Assembly: GCA_017538005.1 (NCBI GenBank)
Contig: JAFYJR010000147.1
Coordinates: forward strand, 1 to 6,169
Source: Clostridia bacterium
GTDB taxonomy: Bacteria > Bacillota > Clostridia > Oscillospirales > Acutalibacteraceae
Direction of reading: 5' to 3'
Length of the DNA stretch: 6,169 bases
Under the pieces are notes generated by a model. It saw nothing but the letters and a program-made list of their open reading frames with translations. It did no database searches and had not been told where the DNA came from. Positions 1 to 5,147 of the stretch are shown in pieces. The position numbers and the translations under genes are program-made. Every line of letters begins with the position of its first letter. The first letter of the stretch is position 1.

Positions 1-15
1 TAACCTGTTTGACAT
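1..15 (-). CDS. Possible 5' end of the next downstream gene (first 5 codons only)
   Basis: An ATG at 13-15 opens a frame reading M-S-N-R-L before the window ends. Eight bases upstream is a GGGG stretch (about 24-27) that could act as a weak ribosome binding site, and a promoter-like sequence lies about 45 bp further upstream. Five codons cannot identify a product, and the call rests only on the promoter, ribosome-site and ATG arrangement. It could equally be chance in AT-rich intergenic DNA. Confidence 0.3.
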
Positions 16-20
16 AAGTT

Positions 21-135
21 GAACCCCTTTGTGCAATTTTAATAAACAATACTTTATACATTATACACAAGTTATTGTTAATACGCAACATTTTTTGCGT
101 CGTTTTTAATAAAAATGCACAACAAAAAGGGGTTC
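21..135. repeat. 115-bp AT-rich segment bounded by imperfect inverted repeats
   Basis: The left arm GAACCCCTTTGTGCA (21-35) is the reverse complement of TGCACAACAAAAAGGGGTTC (116-135), apart from five extra bases in the right arm. That gives 10 paired bases, a bulge, then 5 more. The 80-bp interior is very AT-rich and has no coding frame. The trinucleotide GTT lies immediately outside both ends (18-20 and 136-138) in direct orientation. This could be a miniature inverted-repeat element with a 3-bp target duplication, or a long RNA stem at the end of the rsuA transcript. I do not recognise it as a known family. Confidence 0.5.
60..88 (-). promoter_or_regulatory. Candidate sigma-70 promoter for the gene leaving the left edge
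   Basis: On the minus strand, a perfect -10 TATAAT (60-65) is preceded by a 17-bp spacer and TTGCGT (83-88), a 4/6 match to the -35 consensus. Transcription would start near 53 and give a leader of about 38 nt before the ATG at 13-15. The -35 box is also one arm of a small dyad (ACGCAA 83-88 / TTGCGT 95-100). The -10 overlaps TTATACACA (61-69), an exact match to the DnaA-box consensus TTATNCACA. The region is AT-rich, so a chance match is possible. Confidence 0.45.
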
Positions 136-169
136 GTTAGTGTATTTCGCATAAAACGAAGGGTCTGTT

Positions 170-868
170 TTAGGTAGTTATTACACCTAATTCCTCTTGT
201 GTAATTTCACGACAATTTCCGGGTAAAAGGTCAATATCTAGTGGTAACCCCCCCATTTTTGTCCGTTTAAGCACAAGAACCCTGTTGCCTGTCGCGGCAA
301 TCATCCGCTTAATCTGGTGGTACTTTCCCTCACAGATTTTTATTTCAATTTTTCTTTCGTCAAGCACATTTATTTTTGCCGGCAGACATCTCGTTTCATC
401 CTTCAGGACGATTCCCGACTCAAGTTTTTCCACATCGTCCTCACTTATCGGATCCGCAAGCTCGGCAATGTAAGTTTTCTCAACATGGTTCTTCGGCGAC
501 AGGATTTTGTGGGCAAAATCCCCGTCATCGGTTATAAGTACAAAGCCCGTGGTGTCGGCGTCAAGGCGACCGGCCGGAAAGAGACCGGGCCTTTTAAGGC
601 CGTCGGGCACGAGATCCAGCACGGTCTCGTGCTCGCGGTCGTCAGTCGCGCTGACAACACCCGCGGGCTTGTTTAGCATAATATAGACGTGCTCGCGATA
701 GCAAAGCGGTGTACCGTCAACAACAACCTCTGATGTTTCAGGATTAACCTGAATATCAGAGGTTGCGGCTTTTTCACCGTCCACTGTCACGAGACCGTCC
801 CTGATTAACTTTTTCACATCATTGCGTGAATACTTCCCCTGGGAAGCTATGAGTTTATCAAGTCTCAT
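170..868 (-). CDS. rsuA: RsuA-family 16S rRNA pseudouridine synthase
   Basis: Converts a uridine in ribosomal RNA to pseudouridine; the RsuA family targets U516 of 16S rRNA. The 232-residue length fits the family. An N-terminal S4 RNA-binding domain (about 1-60) begins MRLDKLIASQ. It is followed by MLNKPAG (64-70), the catalytic signature GRLDADTTG (100-108, catalytic Asp103), SPKNHVEKTY (124-133) and GKYHQIKRM (181-189). The close match to E. coli RsuA across these blocks favours RsuA over RluB/RluE, but the exact rRNA target is inferred. The ATG lies only 5 bases after the upstream stop and lacks a strong ribosome binding site, so translational coupling is likely. The gene is last in the rsmD-led unit. 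No convincing terminator follows: only a 6-bp, AT-rich hairpin (133-138/155-160) before CCCCTTTTT. A run of seven G residues lies in codons 205-207. Confidence 0.9.
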   Translation of the reverse strand: MRLDKLIASQGKYSRNDVKKLIRDGLVTVDGEKAATSDIQVNPETSEVVVDGTPLCYREHVYIMLNKPAGVVSATDDREHETVLDLVPDGLKRPGLFPAGRLDADTTGFVLITDDGDFAHKILSPKNHVEKTYIAELADPISEDDVEKLESGIVLKDETRCLPAKINVLDERKIEIKICEGKYHQIKRMIAATGNRVLVLKRTKMGGLPLDIDLLPGNCREITQEELGVITT

Positions 869-873
869 GGCGT

Positions 874-1716
874 TTACAGTTTTATGTTGTAATTCGGTCT
901 CTCATGAAGAGGCGGATCATCGCGATACGGTGAACCGTAATCGTCATCAAGAGGTACATCTATAACCGAAGGATGGCGTATGAGTCTCGGTTCTACGAAT
1001 TCCGACTCTTTTTCCTTCGGCCGCTCACTCCGGGATTTCGAAGACTTTCTGGAAGCCGCGTTCATGGACTTCTGAAGTTCCTTTATCTCGGCATAGCTCT
1101 TTCCGATTCTGTATTCGGCATCGGTTACGATGTCATTGACATAAGCGGAAGCCTTGAGTTTTAAGTCACGGGACTTTTCGGTCGCATCCGCGAGCTGTTC
1201 CCTTGACCTGGACTCTGCGTCCTCGACAAGGCGTCTTGCCTCTCTCTTCGCGTTCTCGAGATACTTGTCGGCATCAGCTCTTATTATGTCAGCCTGAGCC
1301 TGGGCTTCAACGACGATGTTATCGTGTGAAGCAGCTTTCGCGGCCTCGTCCTTTGCCGCATTTACTGTCTCCTGGGCCTTTGCCTGCGCGGTTTTGACCA
1401 GCTGCTCAGTCCTGTGCGCCGTCTGGGCATCCATATCCTTGGCGCGTTTCTCAGCGGAGGCAATAAGGTCCTTGCTGATTATCTTCGCGTCGGAGATAAC
1501 CATATCAGCCTCGCGTGTCGCGCGATCGAGTATCTCCCTGCGCTCGGTCGCTATGAGCTGGGCCTGTTTTATCTCCTCCGGAAGCGTTGCGCGGAGGTCA
1601 TCGATGACTGCTCTCATGGCTTCCACATCGATGGTCATTCTGTTTGAGAAGGCTTTGCCGCGAGCATCAGACATTATGTCTTCCATCTCTTCGAGGAGCT
1701 CTTCTATTGAAGCCAC
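874..1716 (-). CDS. Coiled-coil protein downstream of coaD (ATP synthase B/subunit H-like, DivIVA-like), function unknown
   Basis: A 280-residue soluble protein with no signal peptide or membrane segment. Residues 1-50 form a short conserved-looking head ending in RATLPEEIKQAQ. Residues about 50-215 are Ala/Glu/Lys/Arg-rich with small residues every 3-4 positions, which indicates one long helical coiled coil. From about 220 the protein turns into a Ser/Arg/Lys-rich linker, then an acidic, Pro/Tyr-rich tail that looks disordered. From memory, clostridial genomes carry a shorter relative next to coaD, often annotated only as 'ATPase' or V-type ATPase subunit H. That name reflects coiled-coil resemblance, since I see no nucleotide-binding motif. 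A scaffold or cell-division role like DivIVA/SepIVA is a guess. The start is GTG, with AAAGGA 8 bases upstream, and it follows the coaD stop by 4 bases. Confidence 0.8.
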   Translation of the reverse strand: MASIEELLEEMEDIMSDARGKAFSNRMTIDVEAMRAVIDDLRATLPEEIKQAQLIATERREILDRATREADMVISDAKIISKDLIASAEKRAKDMDAQTAHRTEQLVKTAQAKAQETVNAAKDEAAKAASHDNIVVEAQAQADIIRADADKYLENAKREARRLVEDAESRSREQLADATEKSRDLKLKASAYVNDIVTDAEYRIGKSYAEIKELQKSMNAASRKSSKSRSERPKEKESEFVEPRLIRHPSVIDVPLDDDYGSPYRDDPPLHERPNYNIKL

Positions 1717-1720
1717 AAAA

Positions 1721-2209
1721 TCAGTCCTTTCTTAAGTGTTTTTCTATGTCGTCCAGCACTGATGCCGGGACAAATTCGGAGATGTCCGCTCCGAAAGCGC
1801 CGAGCTGACGGACAAGACTCGAGCTAAGGAACATGTTCTCGGCACGAGTGGTGATGAATACTGTTTCAAGTTCGGGATTTAAGTGTCGGTTGCTGAGAGC
1901 CTGCTGGAACTCGGAATCAAAATCCGAAAGAGCGCGCAGGCCTTTTACCACGACATTTATGTCATGGTCTCTGCAGTACTCCGCAAGGAGACCGTCATAT
2001 GAATCGACTGTTACATTCGGAATATTCGCCGTTGCCTTCTTAAGAAGCTCCGTGCGTTCTTCCGCTGAAAAAGTGTATTTGCCCTGCTTGGCGAAGTTTG
2101 TCATGGCAACGACGACAACCTCATCAAACAAAGCGGCTGCGCGCTCGATAATATCGAGGTGGCCGTTTGTGACGGGATCAAAACTGCCCGGACAAATTGC
2201 TCTGGTCAT
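1721..2209 (-). CDS. coaD: Phosphopantetheine adenylyltransferase
   Basis: Catalyses the penultimate step of coenzyme A synthesis, joining 4'-phosphopantetheine and ATP to give dephospho-CoA in the cytosol. The 162-residue length fits the family (E. coli 159). The nucleotidyltransferase motif PGSFDPVTNGH (7-17) includes the T-x-G-H signature, followed by KGLRALSDFDSEFQ (89-102), NRHLNPELETVF (107-118) and the phosphate-binding LSSSLVRQ (128-135). E. coli Arg88 is Lys89 here, a conservative change that I believe occurs in other Firmicutes. Two in-frame ATGs are possible. I chose the inner one (2207-2209) because AAGGAG (2217-2222) sits 7 bases from it but only 1 base from the outer ATG (2213-2215). 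The start lies inside the 3' end of rsmD (32-bp overlap), which implies coupled translation. Confidence 0.95.
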   Translation of the reverse strand: MTRAICPGSFDPVTNGHLDIIERAAALFDEVVVVAMTNFAKQGKYTFSAEERTELLKKATANIPNVTVDSYDGLLAEYCRDHDINVVVKGLRALSDFDSEFQQALSNRHLNPELETVFITTRAENMFLSSSLVRQLGAFGADISEFVPASVLDDIEKHLRKD

Positions 2210-2753
2210 CGTCATTCTCCTTGTTTCTGTAGACGGTAATCTTTATCTTGCCGTACCTGTATTCCTTATGCTTTGAGAATCTTGAAACAGCGTCGGGAAG
2301 GGTTTCTTCTTTTGCTGTTTCACAGATTATTATGCCGTTTTCGGACATAACATCCGGAAGATAACCGAGCGCTTCGGTTATGAGTCCCTGGCCGTACGGA
2401 GGATCAAGAATCGCTATGTCAAAAACATCCTTCGTAAGTTTCAGGAATCCCAGGGAATCCTCGTTTCTGACAATCGCTTTTTCCGCGAGTCTGGTATGTT
2501 CCAGGTTCTCTTTAACGACGCTCACGGCGGCGCGGCTTTTGTCAACGAAAACGACGCTCTGAGCGCCTCTGCTCAGCGCCTCTATACCGAGCTGTCCCGA
2601 ACCTGCGAAGAGGTCCAGAACCCGCGCGCCTTCAACCTCAAACTGGATAATGCTGAAGATTGATTCCTTGACCTGGTCGGTAGTGGGGCGTACATCGAGT
2701 CCATCCAAAGTCCTGAGTTTCATACCTCGCGCGTAACCTGTTATGACTCTCAT
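2178..2753 (-). CDS. rsmD: 16S rRNA (guanine(966)-N2)-methyltransferase
   Basis: Uses S-adenosylmethionine to methylate N2 of G966 in 16S rRNA on the assembling 30S subunit. The 191-residue product begins MRVITGYARGMKL, typical of RsmD, followed by RPTTDQVKESIF (22-33). The SAM-binding motif I LDLFAGSGQLGIEALSRGA is at 46-64, the acidic motif VFVD at 68-71, and the catalytic DPPY at 117-120. The ATG at 2751-2753 is preferred because GGGGAGG lies 6 bases upstream. An in-frame TTG five codons earlier would place that ribosome site inside the gene. The C-terminus ends in a short acidic, polar tail (ENDDDQSNLSGQF), part of which overlaps the coaD ribosome site and start. It heads a probable four-gene unit with its own promoter just upstream. 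Confidence 0.95.
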   Translation of the reverse strand: MRVITGYARGMKLRTLDGLDVRPTTDQVKESIFSIIQFEVEGARVLDLFAGSGQLGIEALSRGAQSVVFVDKSRAAVSVVKENLEHTRLAEKAIVRNEDSLGFLKLTKDVFDIAILDPPYGQGLITEALGYLPDVMSENGIIICETAKEETLPDAVSRFSKHKEYRYGKIKITVYRNKENDDDQSNLSGQF

Positions 2754-2779
2754 TACATACCTCCCCAAAATAACAATTA

Positions 2780-2809
2780 ATTATATCATTAAGAGAGAAG
2801 TTTTGTAAA
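2780..2809 (-). promoter_or_regulatory. Sigma-70-type promoter for rsmD-coaD-coiled-coil-rsuA
   Basis: On the minus strand, TTTACA (2804-2809, 5/6 of consensus) and a perfect TATAAT (2780-2785) are separated by 18 bp. The -35 starts immediately after the uvrC stop codon (2810-2812). Transcription would begin near 2773, about 20 nt before the rsmD ATG, which leaves room for just the GGGGAGG ribosome site. The fit to the only gap between uvrC and rsmD supports a real promoter. Confidence 0.7.
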
Positions 2810-4567
2810 CTATGAAAAGTGTCGTTTTATGTTTACTGCGTCCGCAACGGATATGCCCTTTACCTTTGAGAGCGCGTCGATATCGGCGCGCTTTATGTTG
2901 TCTATCGTCTTGAATTCTCTCCAGAGAGCTTCCGCCTTTTTCTGTCCGATGCCCTCTATGGAAGTGAGTTCACTCTGTTTCGCTGTCTTCTGATGTTTCT
3001 TGTGATGGAAGCTTATCGCGTAGCGATGCACTTCTTCCTGAATTCCGGAGACGAGTGTGTATACCTTCCTGGTTGCGCTGATCTGTATCTCTCCGCCGTT
3101 TCCGGTTATCGCACGGGTCTTGTGTTTGCCGTCCTTGACCATTCCGAACACAGGGATGTAAAGGTCAAAACCTTGCATGACCTCCAAGGCGACATTCACC
3201 TGGTTTTCTCCGCCATCCATCAGAATAAGGTCCGGAAGCGGCGGAAAATCAGGGTCATCCTTATGTGAGAAGCGACGGGTAAGGACCTCGCGCATTGCGC
3301 CGAGATCGTCGCCGGGAGTCGCTTCTTTGAGAATAAACTTGCGGTAACCGGCCTTGTACGGCGCTCCGTTTTTGAATACTATCATGCCTCCGACTGTATC
3401 TGCGCCGGCGGTATGGCTTATATCGTAACTTTCAATGTACTCGGGCGCTTTTGCCAGTCCCAGAAGTTCTCCGAGCTCGTAGACAGCAGAATCCGCCTTG
3501 GTCTTGGACCTTCTCTGCGCGAGAGCTTCGTACGCGTTATTTTTCGACATCGAGACAACTTCAACCTGTCTGCCGCGTCTGGGAACAATCACTTCAACCT
3601 TCGTACCTCTGCGCTTTGTAAGCCATTCGGCTATGAGTTCGGGGTTCTCGCACTCGCCGTCCAGAACCACGAGTTTCGGTATATCATCGCGAACAGCGTA
3701 GAAGCGTTCAAGTATCTCACTTCTGGTATTCTCAAGCGACTCGTCGAGTTCCGTGAAATAGTTCGCGCTTCCCGTAAGCCTTCCTTCTGAAAAACGCAGG
3801 ACATTGAAGCAGATTTCATCGTCCTGGCGGGCAAGCGCGAAGACATCTTTCGTCTCGTCGCCCGAAAATACAACCTTCTGCTTTTCCGTAAGCCGCTTTA
3901 TCGCCTTTATTCTGTCGCGCGTCTCCGCGGCTTTCTCATATTCGAGATTGTCGGAGAACATCTGCATTTTCTTTTCAAGGGCCTCAAGATACTCCTTCGT
4001 ACCTCCGCCCTTTAAGAATTCTATAGCATCCTTCAGCGCCGCATCATACTGCTCTTTGCTCATTTTTCCCGCGCACGGCGCACCGCACTGACCCATATGG
4101 TAATTGAGGCACGGACGCGTCTTTGTCTTCACCGGGAAAGTCTTGTTGCACTGGGGAAGTTTAAAAATCTTCAGTGCGGCGTCGAGCGACTCGTTTACGA
4201 CAAAGCCGCTGATATACGGACCTATGTATGTGGCGCCGTCATCCGCCCGCTGCAGAGCCTTCCTGAGACGCGGCCACTCATCATTTGTCAGTTTTATGTA
4301 TTTATGACCCTTGTCATCCTTGAGAAGGATATTGTACTTGGGCTTGTTCTGCTTTATGAGACTGCACTCAAGCACGAGTGCCTCATATTCGGAAGCGACG
4401 AGAATATGATCGAAGTCGTATACATTGTCCACCATGCGTCGCACTTTTTCGTTGTGTCTGCTCTGTGAACCGAAGTACTGCGAGACCCTGTTCTTTAAGA
4501 GTTTCGCTTTGCCTATATAAATAATTTCGCCTTTTTCGTCCTTCATGATGTAGACGCCCGGAAGCAT
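2810..4567 (-). CDS. uvrC: Excinuclease ABC subunit C (UvrC)
   Basis: The nuclease of UvrABC nucleotide excision repair, cutting on both sides of a DNA lesion. Numbered from the first ATG (585 residues): an N-terminal GIY-YIG nuclease (PGVYIM 3-8, YIGKA 17-21, Arg27, Glu67); a four-cysteine cluster C140, C153, C161, C165 matching the iron-sulfur ligands known in UvrC; a UVR helical motif (about 194-229, binds UvrB); an RNase H-like nuclease (YDISH 381-385, LMDGG 449-453, EVHRYAISFHHKKH 512-525); and C-terminal helix-hairpin-helix DNA-binding repeats (about 533-585). The ATG start looks too short. The frame continues upstream into sequence resembling UvrC N-termini (NPRIDFLHDKANNLP) and has no ATG, GTG or TTG before the in-frame stop at 4658-4660. 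A strong ribosome site (4641-4647) points to translation starting near 4633, where the codon is ACG. The true gene probably extends to about 4633. Confidence 0.95.
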   Translation of the reverse strand: MLPGVYIMKDEKGEIIYIGKAKLLKNRVSQYFGSQSRHNEKVRRMVDNVYDFDHILVASEYEALVLECSLIKQNKPKYNILLKDDKGHKYIKLTNDEWPRLRKALQRADDGATYIGPYISGFVVNESLDAALKIFKLPQCNKTFPVKTKTRPCLNYHMGQCGAPCAGKMSKEQYDAALKDAIEFLKGGGTKEYLEALEKKMQMFSDNLEYEKAAETRDRIKAIKRLTEKQKVVFSGDETKDVFALARQDDEICFNVLRFSEGRLTGSANYFTELDESLENTRSEILERFYAVRDDIPKLVVLDGECENPELIAEWLTKRRGTKVEVIVPRRGRQVEVVSMSKNNAYEALAQRRSKTKADSAVYELGELLGLAKAPEYIESYDISHTAGADTVGGMIVFKNGAPYKAGYRKFILKEATPGDDLGAMREVLTRRFSHKDDPDFPPLPDLILMDGGENQVNVALEVMQGFDLYIPVFGMVKDGKHKTRAITGNGGEIQISATRKVYTLVSGIQEEVHRYAISFHHKKHQKTAKQSELTSIEGIGQKKAEALWREFKTIDNIKRADIDALSKVKGISVADAVNIKRHFS

Positions 4568-4640
4568 GGGCAGGTTATTTGCCTTATCATGAAGAAAGTC
4601 TATTCGCGGGTTCGCGCTCTTTACGACAGCCGTATTCTCA

Positions 4641-4647
4641 TCTCCTT
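4641..4647 (-). promoter_or_regulatory. Ribosome binding site of uvrC, 74 bp upstream of its first ATG
   Basis: AAGGAGA on the minus strand is the only strong ribosome site between the HPr terminator and uvrC. It lies far too far from the ATG at 4565-4567 to serve it. The in-frame codon at normal spacing (8 bases) is ACG at 4631-4633. An out-of-frame ATG (4639-4641) directly abuts it and opens a six-codon frame ending at 4621. Confidence 0.65.
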
Positions 4648-4655
4648 CCCTTAAA

Positions 4656-4688
4656 AGTCAAAAAGCACACCGCATAAAGCAGTGTGCT
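4656..4688 (-). terminator. Rho-independent terminator after the HPr gene
   Basis: On the minus strand the arms AGCACACTGC (4679-4688) and GCGGTGTGCT (4664-4673) form a 10-pair stem with one T-G wobble and a TTTAT loop. TTTT follows, then GAC and TTTT. It begins 16 bases after the HPr stop codon. The uvrC ribosome site follows within about 10 bases, so the hairpin may act as a partial terminator inside a shared transcript. On the plus strand the same stem is followed by CCGTTTTT and might also work in that direction. Confidence 0.85.
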
Positions 4689-4704
4689 CCGTTTTTAAAA
4701 TTAA

Positions 4705-4968
4705 TTATTCTGCAAAGCCGGACTCTACAAGAGCAACAAGAGCTTCTACAGCCTCTTCTTCATCAGAGCCACCGGCCATTATTTTGATTTCAGTGCCGCC
4801 CATGATTCCGAGTGAAAGAACACCGAGGAGACTCTTCGCGTTAACTCTTCTCTCATCCTTCTCTACCCAGATGGATGATTTGAACTCATTTGCCTTCTGG
4901 ATGAAGAAAGTTGCGGGACGAGCATGAAGACCAACCTGATTCTGAACCTTTACGTCTTTAACATACAT
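4705..4968 (-). CDS. ptsH: Phosphocarrier protein HPr
   Basis: Small cytosolic phosphocarrier of the phosphoenolpyruvate:sugar phosphotransferase system, passing phosphate from Enzyme I to sugar-specific EIIA. The 87-residue length is typical. The active-site block VGLHARPA (12-19) has the phosphorylated His15 and the partner Arg17. NAKSLLGVLSLG (43-54) carries Ser46, the site used by HPr kinase/phosphorylase in Firmicutes for carbon-catabolite control through CcpA. Having both residues makes it HPr rather than Crh, which lacks His15. No Enzyme I gene is adjacent, unlike a classic ptsHI operon. A GGAGGG ribosome site (4977-4982) sits 8 bases before the ATG. It has its own near-consensus promoter and a strong downstream hairpin, so it is probably expressed as a short, abundant transcript. 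Confidence 0.95.
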   Translation of the reverse strand: MYVKDVKVQNQVGLHARPATFFIQKANEFKSSIWVEKDERRVNAKSLLGVLSLGIMGGTEIKIMAGGSDEEEAVEALVALVESGFAE

Positions 4969-4997
4969 AATTTGATCCCTCCGTTTAATTCGACAAC

Positions 4998-5026
4998 ATT
5001 ATAAAAGACGAAGTTTTTACCGTCAA
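4998..5026 (-). promoter_or_regulatory. Near-consensus sigma-70 promoter of the HPr gene
   Basis: On the minus strand, TTGACG (5021-5026, 5/6) and TATAAT (4998-5003, 6/6) are separated by the ideal 17 bp. A/T-rich tracts lie upstream. Transcription would start near 4991, with a 23-nt leader holding the GGAGGG ribosome site (4977-4982). It is the strongest promoter in the window, consistent with an abundant protein. One arm of an 11-bp inverted repeat (5008-5018) lies in the spacer between the two boxes. Confidence 0.85.
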
Positions 5027-5066
5027 CCGAAAAAAACACATTTCTACACCCTGCAAAAAACTTCGT
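5008..5066. repeat. 11-bp perfect inverted repeat spanning the HPr promoter
   Basis: ACGAAGTTTTT (5008-5018) and its exact reverse complement AAAAACTTCGT (5056-5066) are separated by 37 bp. One copy lies between the -10 and -35 boxes and the other about 30 bp upstream of the -35. The spacing of copy centres is 48 bp, between four and five helical turns. This would suit a regulator bound to two inverted sites, but no regulator is identified. The rest of the 4969-5147 gap shows no convincing gene. Confidence 0.6.
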
Positions 5067-5147
5067 AAGAGCGGTCAAATATGGACAGACGGAAGGGCTA
5101 ATCTTTGGTGGTTTTTCACAGTTTTTTCTATACCAAAACACTTGCAT

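Noticed and set aside
9..108. Possible plus-strand small RNA: TTGACA (9-14), 17-bp gap, TGCAAT (32-37), then hairpin ACGCAA/TTGCGT (83-100) and TTTTT
   Set aside because: The -10 is poor, the hairpin has only 6 pairs, and the parts overlap elements better explained on the minus strand. There is too little support to call a gene.
124..160. Terminator for rsuA: hairpin TTCGTT/AACGAA followed by CCCCTTTTT on the minus strand
   Set aside because: The stem is only six AT-rich pairs around a 16-base loop, and CCCC separates it from the T-run, so a functional intrinsic terminator is doubtful.
1316..1735. 139-codon plus-strand frame opposite the coiled-coil gene
   Set aside because: It is the Ser/Ala-rich mirror of a highly repetitive Ala/Glu/Lys/Arg coding sequence, with no homology-like motif and no ribosome site.
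3413..4468. Several plus-strand frames of 67-125 codons opposite uvrC
   Set aside because: All lie antisense to strongly conserved UvrC coding sequence and show no family features.
4690..4760. Separate promoter for uvrC near the end of the HPr gene (TTGTAG, AATAAT/TAATTA)
   Set aside because: The boxes match consensus poorly or have wrong spacing; coding constraint and AT-richness explain them.
4950..5147. 65-codon minus-strand frame between trmD and HPr, starting right after the trmD stop
   Set aside because: It lacks a ribosome site, has no recognisable composition or motif, runs through the HPr promoter and into the HPr start, and is best explained as intergenic DNA.
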